Positions 1 to 5,806 of a stretch of 5,806 nucleotides of DNA are shown here, piece after piece (the first letter of the stretch is position 1; each line of letters opens with the position of its first letter). The notes beneath the pieces were generated by a model that did no database searches, had not been told where the DNA came from, and saw only the letters and a program-made list of their open reading frames with translations. This DNA is from Gammaproteobacteria bacterium (GTDB lineage Bacteria > Pseudomonadota > Gammaproteobacteria > Chromatiales > Sedimenticolaceae): NCBI GenBank assembly GCA_020445165.1, contig JAGRHE010000173.1, forward strand, positions 1-5,806. The letters are read 5' to 3'. Made by a program: the position numbers and the translations under genes.

Positions 1-354
1 GCCCTTGAGGGGCCGCAGGATTGCGTCGCCGAGATAAGCCAAATGTACCAGCGCCGGCGTGACGTTCTGTGCGACGGTCTGAATGCCATGGGATGGTCTG
101 TCGCCAAACCCAAGGCGACGATGTTCGTCTGGGCCCCGATTCCCGAGCCATACCGGCAGATGGGGTCACTTGAGTTCAGCAAGAAGCTGCTGCGCGAAGC
201 GCGCGTTGCAGTGTCGCCGGGCATCGGGTTTGGTTCCTATGGCGACGATCATGTCCGTTTCGGACTGATCGAGAACGAACACCGCACACGACAGGCGTTG
301 CGCGGTATCAAGGAAATGTTTCGACGCGATGGCGTGATGCCGGATGCCGGTTGA
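1..354 (+). CDS. alaC: Alanine (glutamate-pyruvate) aminotransferase AlaC, C-terminal fragment
   Basis: This is a PLP-dependent class I/II aminotransferase. By family it moves the amino group between glutamate and pyruvate to make alanine in the cytoplasm. Only the last 117 residues are present; the frame is open from base 1 with no start, so the N-terminal part and the PLP-binding lysine lie upstream of the window. The visible part is the small domain: [14 protein letters not shown] at about residues 54-67, then [17 protein letters not shown] at about 71-87. The arginine in HVRF (codon 256-258) matches the arginine that binds the substrate carboxylate in this fold. The ending [10 protein letters not shown] is typical of AlaC as I recall it from E. 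coli. It ends 46 bases before hom, suggesting co-transcription, and an alaC-hom-thrC order is known in several proteobacteria. A related aminotransferase such as an LL-diaminopimelate type is possible but less likely. Confidence 0.88.
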   Translation, partial: ALEGPQDCVAEISQMYQRRRDVLCDGLNAMGWSVAKPKATMFVWAPIPEPYRQMGSLEFSKKLLREARVAVSPGIGFGSYGDDHVRFGLIENEHRTRQALRGIKEMFRRDGVMPDAG

Positions 355-363
355 GTCCGGCGT
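344..363 (+). other. Short hairpin around the alaC stop codon
   Basis: ATGCCGG (344-350) can pair with CCGGCGT (357-363), giving seven pairs with one G-U. The loop is six bases and contains the TGA stop of alaC. No T-run follows, so it does not look like an intrinsic terminator. A stem this short is expected by chance in GC-rich DNA. Confidence 0.25.
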
Positions 364-386
364 GCGGCAAGCTGCGATCTGCGAAT

Positions 387-392
387 GAGGAG
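387..392 (+). promoter_or_regulatory. Shine-Dalgarno sequence of hom
   Basis: GAGGAG lies eight bases before the GTG at 401, which is ideal spacing, so it fixes GTG rather than an ATG as the start of hom. The nearby ATG at 396 is followed directly by TAG and sits only three bases from this site. The ATG at 385 gives a three-codon frame, MRS, ending at TAA 394-396. Confidence 0.8.
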
Positions 393-400
393 TTAATGTA

Positions 401-1708
401 GTGAATCCTGTCAAAGTCGGCCTGCTCGGCCTGGGCACAGTGGGTGGTGGAACGCTGAACGTGTTGGTGCGTAACGCGACGGAGATTGCGCGTCGCGCCG
501 GTCGCGAGATCGTCGTTTCGCATGCGGCTGCGCGTGAGTTCCGTGCAGACAAGCTCGAAGGCCTCGATAAGGTGAAGGTCACTGACGACGCGTTCGCCGT
601 GGTCAACAATCCCGACATCGATATCGTCGTGGAACTGATCGGCGGCTACTCGCCGGCACGGGAACTGGTGTTGCAGGCGATTGAGAACGGCAAGCACGTG
701 GTCACCGCCAACAAGGCGCTGATTGCGCTGCACGGCAACGAGATCTTCGAGGCCGCGCAGAAAAAGGGCGTGACGGTCGCATTCGAGGCGGCAGTGGCGG
801 GTGGAATCCCGATCATCAAGGCTTTGCGCGAAGGTCTTGCTGCCAACCATATCGATTGGATTGCAGGAATAATCAACGGTACCGGTAATTTCATCCTGAC
901 CGAGATGCGCGACAAGGGTCGTGATTTCGCTGAGGTGCTGGCCGAGGCGCAGCAGCTGGGTTATGCCGAAGCCGATCCCACCTTCGACGTGGAGGGTATC
1001 GATGCGGCTCACAAGCTCACCATCCTGGCATCGCTGGCGTTCGGAATTCCGCTTCAGTTCGACAAGTGTTACACGGAAGGCATCGGCAGGATCGAGCCGC
1101 AGGACGTGGCTTACGCGGAGCAGTTCGGTTACCGCATAAAGCACCTCGGGGTCACCCGGCGCACTGACAAGGGCGTTGAACTGCGCGTGCATCCCACCTT
1201 GATCCCCGAGCGTCGCCTGATCGCCAACGTCGACGGCGTGATGAATGCGGTGCTGGTGCAGGGCGATGCAGTGGGTCCGACCCTCTACTACGGTGCCGGC
1301 GCGGGATCGTTGCCAACGGCATCGGCGGTGGTGGCGGATATCATCGATGTCACGCGCACCCTGACAACCGACCCGGAAAACCGGGTGCCGCACCTGGCGT
1401 TCCAGCCGGGCGAACTGTCGGACATGCCTGTGCTGCCGATGGACGACGTGGTCACAGCCTATTACCTGCGTATGACGGTCGAGGATCGGGCGGGTGTCCT
1501 CGCAGCCGTGGCCGGCATCCTGAGCGAACATGGGATCAGCATCGAAGCCATGCAGCAGAAAGAGGCGCCTGAGGGGCAGACTCAGGTACCGTTGGTGATT
1601 TTCACCCAGACCGTGCAGGAATCGCGGATGAGCGCGGCGCTGCGTGGTATCGAGGCGCTCGAGACGGTTGCCGGCGCAGTCACCCGGATCCGGGTCGAGC
1701 AACTCTGA
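401..1708 (+). CDS. hom: Homoserine dehydrogenase, monofunctional, with ACT domain
   Basis: The enzyme reduces L-aspartate 4-semialdehyde to L-homoserine with NAD(P)H, the branch step towards threonine and methionine, in the cytoplasm. It is 435 residues long, the usual size of the stand-alone form, and has no aspartokinase fused to it as in E. coli ThrA. The N-terminal Rossmann domain starts with GLGTVG (10-15). The catalytic domain holds TANKAL with Lys105, EAAVAGGIPI (129-138), INGTGNFIL (158-166), and EADPTFDVEGIDAAHKL (190-206) with Asp201 and Lys205. These lysines match the catalytic pair known in bacterial homologues. An ACT domain covers about 353-432, beginning YYLRMTVEDRAGVLAAVAGI. 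By family knowledge it makes feedback inhibition by threonine likely. The GTG start is supported by GAGGAG eight bases upstream. I see no threonine-rich leader peptide in the 46 bases before it, so a classical thr attenuator there is unlikely. Confidence 0.97.
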   Translation: MNPVKVGLLGLGTVGGGTLNVLVRNATEIARRAGREIVVSHAAAREFRADKLEGLDKVKVTDDAFAVVNNPDIDIVVELIGGYSPARELVLQAIENGKHVVTANKALIALHGNEIFEAAQKKGVTVAFEAAVAGGIPIIKALREGLAANHIDWIAGIINGTGNFILTEMRDKGRDFAEVLAEAQQLGYAEADPTFDVEGIDAAHKLTILASLAFGIPLQFDKCYTEGIGRIEPQDVAYAEQFGYRIKHLGVTRRTDKGVELRVHPTLIPERRLIANVDGVMNAVLVQGDAVGPTLYYGAGAGSLPTASAVVADIIDVTRTLTTDPENRVPHLAFQPGELSDMPVLPMDDVVTAYYLRMTVEDRAGVLAAVAGILSEHGISIEAMQQKEAPEGQTQVPLVIFTQTVQESRMSAALRGIEALETVAGAVTRIRVEQL

Positions 1709-1721
1709 GCGACGAACCCGG
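1690..1721 (+). other. Inverted repeat around the hom stop and palindrome in its last codons
   Basis: CCGGGT (1690-1695) can pair with ACCCGG (1716-1721), with the hom TGA (1706-1708) in the 20-base loop. The left arm is also half of a perfect 14-base palindrome, ACCCGGATCCGGGT at 1682-1695. The palindrome and the stem cannot form at the same time. No T-run follows. The right arm ends eight bases before the TTG start of the next gene, so it could hide or expose that start, but this is inference. Confidence 0.25.
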
Positions 1722-1729
1722 TTGACGGT

Positions 1730-2713
1730 TTGATTCGCCACCTGTTCGTGCCCGGTCTGCTCGGCCCGCTGGATGGGCTCGAGCCCGCACGACTGCCGTC
1801 ACTGCCGCACATCGAGACGCTGTTGGCGCGCGCCGATCGTCTGTCCGAACCGGTGGGCTATGCTGACGCCCTGTTCGCCCTTTTTGGAGTGATTGGATCA
1901 CCGGGGCGTGACCTGCCGACTGCGGCGGTGAGCCTGCTTGCCGACACGGGCGATGCACCGACCGGTTTCGTCCTGCATTCTGATCCTCTGCACCTGGTGC
2001 CTGATCGGGATCACCTGCTCGCGTTCAGCCTCGATGACGATCCACTTGACGACGCCGAGTGTGACGAGCTGATCCGGGTGTTCAACACACACTACGTCGC
2101 CGATGGATTGCGCTTGTGCATCGGCCGGTCCGGTCGTTTCTACCTGCGTGGTGAGAAGGATGCGTTGATTCAGACGCACCCGCTGTCGAAGATCATCGGT
2201 CGCAATCTCGATCCGTGGCTGCCCGCAGGCGCCGACAGCCGCTGGTGGCGCGGCCTGCTCAACGAGACTCAGATGCTGTGTCATTCGCTTGCGTTCAATC
2301 AGCGCCGCGAACAGGCAGGGCGGGCTACCCTCGGAGGACTCTGGTTGAGCGGATCTGGGTGTTTACCGTCGGTGGGAAGGGCGTCGTTGGCAAGCGTGCT
2401 CGGAGAGTGCAGCCTGGCCAGGGGGTTGCTGGCGCTGCGTACGGGTAAGGGCGAGGACGAACTGCTGGTTGAACACGGGCTCGAGAAGGCGCTGCAGCGT
2501 GCTGATTTTGCAGCCTGGCTGAGTGAGATCGACCGACTCGAACAGCGCTTGCCCGAAATTCTGCGCGGCAGTGATCAGCTTCATGTCCATCCCTGCAACG
2601 GGGTGGCATACAAATGGCACGCGGGTGCGGCGCGCCGCTGGTGGCGGCGAAGACGTCGCTTGGCCAACTATGCGGAACGCCCAGCCGGTGACGTTGCCCG
2701 GCTTCCAGGATGA
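1730..2713 (+). CDS. RpfE-type protein, distant relative of cofactor-independent phosphoglycerate mutase
   Basis: Biochemical function is unknown. Members are often named RpfE-type regulatory protein, after the Xanthomonas rpf cluster (not mycobacterial Rpf), or cofactor-independent phosphoglycerate mutase. Recognition rests on the N-terminal FVPGLLGPL (6-14), VLHSDPLHLVPDRDHLLAF (81-99), the DGLRL region (125-129), WWRGLLNETQMLCH (172-185), and FNQRREQAG followed by LWLSGSGCLPS (189-214). The usual family form of that last stretch, as I recall it, is LWLWGGG, so this copy is diverged there. The end is strikingly basic, RRWWRRRRR at 302-310. No signal peptide or membrane segment is seen. TTG at 1730 is the only start codon between the in-frame hom stop and GTG 1748, and it gives the family's N-terminus. 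No good Shine-Dalgarno precedes it, so translation may depend on hom, 21 bases upstream. It sits where homoserine kinase is found in many thr operons. I see no clear alkaline-phosphatase-type metal ligands at the N-terminus, so enzyme activity is doubtful. Confidence 0.82.
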   Translation: MIRHLFVPGLLGPLDGLEPARLPSLPHIETLLARADRLSEPVGYADALFALFGVIGSPGRDLPTAAVSLLADTGDAPTGFVLHSDPLHLVPDRDHLLAFSLDDDPLDDAECDELIRVFNTHYVADGLRLCIGRSGRFYLRGEKDALIQTHPLSKIIGRNLDPWLPAGADSRWWRGLLNETQMLCHSLAFNQRREQAGRATLGGLWLSGSGCLPSVGRASLASVLGECSLARGLLALRTGKGEDELLVEHGLEKALQRADFAAWLSEIDRLEQRLPEILRGSDQLHVHPCNGVAYKWHAGAARRWWRRRRRLANYAERPAGDVARLPG

Positions 2714-2734
2714 AATCGGCCGGGTAAGCCGGGC
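2696..2734 (+). other. GC-rich inverted repeat spanning the end of the RpfE-type gene
   Basis: GCCCGGCTT (2696-2704) and AAGCCGGGC (2726-2734) are perfect 9-base complements with a 21-base loop that contains the gene's TGA (2711-2713). A shorter rival stem can form between CCCGGC (2697-2702) and GCCGGG (2719-2724). No T-run follows; instead TGCAGT leads straight into TATAAT at 2741. It could stabilise the upstream transcript's 3' end or slow polymerase, but it is not a standard terminator. Confidence 0.4.
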
Positions 2735-2740
2735 TGCAGT

Positions 2741-2746
2741 TATAAT
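2741..2746 (+). promoter_or_regulatory. Candidate sigma-70 -10 box for thrC
   Basis: A perfect TATAAT stands out in GC-rich sequence 33 bases before the thrC ATG. The start of transcription would fall near 2752-2754, leaving a leader of about 27 bases. The position expected for a -35 box (about 2717-2724) reads CGGCCGGG, unlike TTGACA, and there is no TG extension before the -10. An activator would probably be needed if it is used. The right arm of the inverted repeat ends six bases upstream. Confidence 0.45.
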
Positions 2747-2779
2747 CGGCGCTTCTACTTCGAACAGATACCTTTGACC

Positions 2780-4252
2780 ATGAAGTTCATCGAGACCAGG
2801 GGCAATGACGGCAGGCATCCGTCTTCCGTGACCTTCTCCCATGCCATCCTTCAACCCTTGTGTTCGTTCGGTGGCATCTATGTGCCGGAACACCTGCCCG
2901 CCCTGGGAGCCGATTTCCTGCGTCTGCACCTGGACAGCGATTACAAGACCCTGGCGCGCGCCGTGCTGGATGCCTTCGAACTGGACATCGAGCCGGCCGT
3001 GATCGAGCGTGCCCTGGCGCTTTATGACGGTTTCGACGATCCGGCGCATCCGGTGCCGGTCGTGCGGGTACGAGATGACCTGTTCGTCAGCGAGCTCTAC
3101 CACGGACCCACGCGCGCGTTCAAAGACATGGCTCTGCAGCCGTTCGGCGTGGTTCTGTCGAGCCTGGCGCAGGCGCGCGACGAGCAGTACCTGATTCTTG
3201 CTGCGACCAGTGGTGACACCGGGCCGGCCACGCTCGAAACCTTTAAGAATCGCAGCAACGTGAAGGTTGCCTGCCTGTATCCGGATGGGGGGACATCCGA
3301 CGTGCAGCGCCTGCAGATGGTGACCGAAAATGCCGCCAACCTGAAGGTGATCGGTATTCACGGCGATTTCGACGACGCGCAGGCGGCGCTCAAGATGTTG
3401 TTGTCGTCCGATACCTTTCGCGAGACATTGCGCGAGCGGCAGACCCACCTGTCAGCGGCAAACTCGGTCAATTTCGGTCGCATCATCTTTCAGCAGATCT
3501 ACCACATTCACAGCTACCTGGAACTGGTCCGCCAGGGTGCGATAGCGATCGGTGACAGGGTCTATCTGAACGTGCCGAGCGGCAACTTCGGTAATGCACT
3601 TGGCGGCTACTACGCCATGAAGATGGGGCTGCCGGTTGAAAAAATCCTGATTTCGTCGAACAGCAACAACGTGCTCACCGACCTGATCCGTACCGGACGT
3701 TACGACCTGCGCGGACGTTCCGTGATCGCGACCAACTCGCCGGCCATGGATATCCTCAAGTCCTCGAACGTCGAACGCGTGCTTTACGACCTGTTCGGTG
3801 CGTCACGTACGCGCCAGCTGATGGCCGAGCTGGATGATCAGCGCTGTTATGCGCTGACCAGCGACGAATTGTCGGCTTTGCAGGCGGTGTTTTCCGCCGA
3901 CTACGCAGACGATGCCGAAATCGAAGCTTACATTCGCGATACATTCAACGAAGCGGGTTACCTGATGGATCCGCATACGGCAACCTGTTTCAAGGCCCAT
4001 GCCAGCTGCCGGGAGAAGTCGCTTCCCGGAATCATCTATTCGACTGCCGAGTGGACCAAGTTCTCCCCGACGATTGCCCACGCCCTGACCGGCGAGAGCG
4101 ACAGCCATGACAGCGATGCGCTGAAATCGATCTCAGCGACGGCGAACCTGTCGATTCCGCCGATGATCGAGGCGCTGTTCGACAAGCCGGTGGTTCATAC
4201 AACCGTGATCGACAAGCAGGATATCGAGCGCGCGGTCCTGGAGTTCATCTGA
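2780..4252 (+). CDS. thrC: Threonine synthase
   Basis: A PLP enzyme that converts O-phospho-L-homoserine and water to L-threonine and phosphate, the last step of threonine synthesis, in the cytoplasm. The product has 490 residues, close to the long yeast-like class and longer than the roughly 430 of E. coli ThrC. The PLP lysine is Lys115 in GPTRAFKDMAL (109-119). Further family motifs are AATSGDTGPATLETF (141-155), SVNFGRIIFQQIYH (229-242), the cofactor phosphate loop SGNFG (267-271), SSNSNNVLTD (292-301), and MDPHTA (396-401). The N-terminus has VTFSHAILQPL and FGGIYVPEHLP, as expected. I chose ATG 2780 (MKFIETRG) over the in-frame TTG at 2774, which would only add two residues and has no better Shine-Dalgarno; neither start has a strong one. 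It lies 66 bases after the RpfE-type gene and probably belongs to the same operon, perhaps with an extra promoter of its own. Confidence 0.97.
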   Translation: MKFIETRGNDGRHPSSVTFSHAILQPLCSFGGIYVPEHLPALGADFLRLHLDSDYKTLARAVLDAFELDIEPAVIERALALYDGFDDPAHPVPVVRVRDDLFVSELYHGPTRAFKDMALQPFGVVLSSLAQARDEQYLILAATSGDTGPATLETFKNRSNVKVACLYPDGGTSDVQRLQMVTENAANLKVIGIHGDFDDAQAALKMLLSSDTFRETLRERQTHLSAANSVNFGRIIFQQIYHIHSYLELVRQGAIAIGDRVYLNVPSGNFGNALGGYYAMKMGLPVEKILISSNSNNVLTDLIRTGRYDLRGRSVIATNSPAMDILKSSNVERVLYDLFGASRTRQLMAELDDQRCYALTSDELSALQAVFSADYADDAEIEAYIRDTFNEAGYLMDPHTATCFKAHASCREKSLPGIIYSTAEWTKFSPTIAHALTGESDSHDSDALKSISATANLSIPPMIEALFDKPVVHTTVIDKQDIERAVLEFI

Positions 4253-4268
4253 ACCGCGAGGCGAGTGC

Positions 4269-4289
4269 CCGGCCACGGGATGCGGCCGG
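4269..4289. terminator. Weak hairpin between the convergent genes, possible terminator
   Basis: CCGGCC (4269-4274) pairs with GGCCGG (4284-4289) around a nine-base loop in the 52-base gap between thrC and the epimerase gene. Being between two convergent stops it could serve both strands. Neither side has a T-run, so it is a poor intrinsic terminator; Rho may act here instead. Confidence 0.25.
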
Positions 4290-4304
4290 ACTGAAAGGGA
4301 AGTA

Positions 4305-5312
4305 TCAGACCTTGTAGTAATCGCGGTACCAGGCGACGAAATTGGCCACGCCGTCCTCGACCGAGGTATCTGGCTTGTAACCCATGTCGGTGACGAGATC
4401 CTCGACATTCGCATAGGTGTCGGGCACGTCGCCGGGCTGTAGCGGCAGCAGTTCCTTTTCCGCCGTCTTGCCGAGACACTTTTCCAGCGTCTCGATGTAG
4501 TGCATCAGCTCGACCGGGCTGTTGTTGCCGATGTTGTACAGCCGATACGGCGCCTTGCTGGTTGCCGTATCGGGATTGGCGCTGTCCCAGTCCGGATTCG
4601 GTTGAGCAGGCTTGTCAAGCACCCGGATCACACCCTCGACGATGTCGTCGATATAGGTGAAATCGCGCCGGTGTTTGCCGTAGTTGAACACCGGTATCGG
4701 TTCACCGGCGAGGATCTTCTTGGTGAACAGGAACAGGGCCATGTCCGGTCGGCCCCAGGGTCCATAGACGGTGAAGAAGCGCAGGCCAGTGGTAGGCAGC
4801 TGGTACAGATGGCTGTAAGTGTGTGCCATCAGTTCGTTGGCCTTTTTGCTGGCCGCGTACAGGCTCACCGGGTGGTTGACGTTGTCGTGCACCGAGAATG
4901 GCATGTTCGTGTTGGAGCCGTAGACCGAGCTCGACGAGGCATACACGAGGTGTTCGACGCCATTGTGGCGGCAGCCCTCGAGGATGTTGCCAAAACCCAC
5001 CAGGTTGCTGTCGACGTAAGCTGCCGGGTTTTCTATCGAGTAACGGACCCCCGCCTGTGCGGCGAGGTTGATCACCCGTTGTGGCTGGTACTTGCGGAAG
5101 GTCTCCGTCATGGCCTCGCGGTCCTCGATGCGCGCACGGACATCCGTGTAGCGATCGTGGTCGGTGGTGCGGGCCAGGCGCGCCTGCTTCAGGGTGACAT
5201 CGTAATAGGGATCGAGGCAATCCACCCCGATGACCTCGTCGCCGCGTTCAAGCAGGCGAAGTGACAAGGCCGAACCGATGAAGCCGGCGCTGCCGGTAAT
5301 CAAAACACGCAT
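4305..5312 (-). CDS. UDP-glucuronate 4-epimerase-like NAD-dependent epimerase (CapI type)
   Basis: An extended short-chain dehydrogenase/reductase of 335 residues that, by family, interconverts UDP-glucuronate and UDP-galacturonate at C4 using bound NAD, for surface polysaccharide. The NAD site is GSAGFIG (7-13). [11 protein letters not shown] (82-92) and [19 protein letters not shown] (94-112) follow. The catalytic set is the serine run before VYG (126-129), Tyr152 and Lys156 in [32 protein letters not shown] (175-193) and [14 protein letters not shown] (214-227) are typical of the CapI/UDP-uronate epimerase group and not of GalE. The C-terminal part with [14 protein letters not shown] (257-270) and [16 protein letters not shown] (291-306) is complete, so the gene is intact. 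The start is ATG 5312-5310, which places the first glycine of the NAD motif at residue 7; no strong Shine-Dalgarno is visible. It follows the dehydrogenase gene by 27 bases and is surely in one operon with it. The exact sugar (glucuronate or its 2-acetamido form) is not settled. Confidence 0.92.
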   Translation of the reverse strand: MRVLITGSAGFIGSALSLRLLERGDEVIGVDCLDPYYDVTLKQARLARTTDHDRYTDVRARIEDREAMTETFRKYQPQRVINLAAQAGVRYSIENPAAYVDSNLVGFGNILEGCRHNGVEHLVYASSSSVYGSNTNMPFSVHDNVNHPVSLYAASKKANELMAHTYSHLYQLPTTGLRFFTVYGPWGRPDMALFLFTKKILAGEPIPVFNYGKHRRDFTYIDDIVEGVIRVLDKPAQPNPDWDSANPDTATSKAPYRLYNIGNNSPVELMHYIETLEKCLGKTAEKELLPLQPGDVPDTYANVEDLVTDMGYKPDTSVEDGVANFVAWYRDYYKV

Positions 5313-5339
5313 GATAAGTAACCAGTCTGCTGCTTGGGT

Positions 5340-5806
5340 TTAAAGACGACCGTCCGTCGCGTCTGCGGGAAAGAGATACTTGACGTCGAAGACCACCGCG
5401 CCGGGTTTGCCCAGGGCGCGGATCTTTTCGATACCCATCTCCACGAACTGGCGATGACTCACGGCGAGGATCACGGTGTCGTAGCTGCCGTCCTGTGGCC
5501 CGGATATCGGCGTGATGCCGTACTCGTGTTGTGCTTCGGCGATGCTCACCCAGGGGTCCCAGACATCGACCTGCATGCCATAGGAATCCAGTTCTGCAAT
5601 GATATCGACGACGCGGGTGTTGCGCAGGTCCGGGCAGTTCTCTTTGAATGTCAGACCCATGATCAGTGCGCGACCGCCGTTTACAGCGATATTCCGCTTC
5701 AGCATACGCTTGACGACCTCGCTGGCGACATGTGCACCCATGCCGTCGTTGATCCGGCGGCCGGCCAGGATCATCTGGGGGTGGTAACCGACGGCCTCGG
5801 CCTTGG
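5340..5806 (-). CDS. Nucleotide-sugar dehydrogenase, TviB/WbpO type, C-terminal fragment
   Basis: An NAD-dependent enzyme that oxidises C6 of a UDP-sugar to a uronic acid in two steps. The TviB/WbpO group acts on UDP-GlcNAc or UDP-GalNAc. The last 154 residues are present; the frame runs open to the window edge through KAEAVGYHPQM, so the ATG at 5774 is an internal methionine and not the start. The central helix begins ILAGRRINDGMGAHV and the UDP-binding domain carries GLTFKENCPDLRNTRVVDI, the hallmark of this group. UDP-glucose dehydrogenase (Ugd) and WecC have different residues there (FKPN...D-R). VDVWDPWV, a middle-to-late VFDVKYLF and a final DGRL fit the family end. The catalytic cysteine of the GGHCIGVDPYY motif should lie just outside the window, roughly a dozen residues upstream. 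Ugd with changed specificity remains possible. Confidence 0.88.
   Translation of the reverse strand, partial: KAEAVGYHPQMILAGRRINDGMGAHVASEVVKRMLKRNIAVNGGRALIMGLTFKENCPDLRNTRVVDIIAELDSYGMQVDVWDPWVSIAEAQHEYGITPISGPQDGSYDTVILAVSHRQFVEMGIEKIRALGKPGAVVFDVKYLFPADATDGRL

Noticed and set aside
355..400. Threonine attenuator leader before hom
   Set aside because: The gap is only 46 bases. Its two tiny frames (MRS and a lone M) hold no run of threonine or isoleucine codons, and no terminator with a T-run is present.
308..1741. Long open frame on the minus strand opposite hom (477 codons)
   Set aside because: It is in codon register with hom, so it only needs hom to avoid TTA, CTA and TCA codons, which are rare in GC-rich genes. 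The product is rich in His, Arg and Gln with no recognisable domain, while hom is unmistakable.
2691..2704. TTGCCC at 2694 as the -35 box for TATAAT at 2741
   Set aside because: The spacing is 41 bases, far from the 16-18 required.
2774..2779. TTG at 2774 as the start of thrC
   Set aside because: It would add only Met-Thr before a normal ATG at 2780, and has no Shine-Dalgarno advantage. Homologues start with MK-- as the ATG does.
2363..3448. Long open frame on the minus strand across the RpfE-type gene and thrC (361 codons)
   Set aside because: It is again in register with both sense genes, has no recognisable motif, and runs across two clear genes and their spacer.
4500..5264. Open frame of 254 codons on the plus strand opposite the epimerase gene
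   Set aside because: It is a mirror frame in register with the epimerase codons, and its His/Val-rich product matches no family I know.
5340..5774. ATG at 5774 as the start of a small complete dehydrogenase-like gene
   Set aside because: The same frame continues upstream with family-typical KAEAVGYHPQ to the window edge, so the gene is only cut by the window.

Overview
The window looks like ordinary chromosome from a gammaproteobacterium with fairly high GC content. It suggests a free-living or environmental lineage of the Chromatiales/Xanthomonadales breadth; the exact taxon cannot be fixed from this sequence. The clues are the AlaC aminotransferase next to a stand-alone, ACT-domain homoserine dehydrogenase, a long-type threonine synthase, and a protein of the RpfE type best known from Xanthomonas and relatives. 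I see no mobile element, CRISPR array, tRNA, rRNA or phage gene.

Plus strand, 1-4252, is an amino-acid biosynthesis block. It holds the 3' end of an alanine/glutamate-pyruvate aminotransferase gene (alaC, 1-354), hom (401-1708), a 327-residue RpfE-type protein with a TTG start (1730-2713), and thrC (2780-4252). Hom makes homoserine from aspartate semialdehyde, and ThrC converts O-phosphohomoserine to threonine. The enzyme between them, homoserine kinase (ThrB), is absent. Its place is taken by the RpfE-type protein, whose family resembles part of the ApgM-like phosphoglycerate mutases. The first three genes are closely spaced, and hom has a strong Shine-Dalgarno sequence. thrC may have its own promoter, because a perfect TATAAT lies 33 bases before its ATG.

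Minus strand, 4305-5806, is a surface-polysaccharide block read towards thrC. A nucleotide-sugar dehydrogenase of the TviB/WbpO type (5340-5806, cut by the window edge) is followed after 27 bases by a UDP-glucuronate 4-epimerase-like SDR protein (4305-5312). Together they would make a UDP-uronic acid and then epimerise it at C4, giving a precursor for capsule, O-antigen or exopolysaccharide. The two blocks converge across a 52-base gap at 4253-4304, which holds a small GC hairpin but no T-tract.

No clearly new system is visible. The observation most worth following is the RpfE-type gene between hom and thrC.
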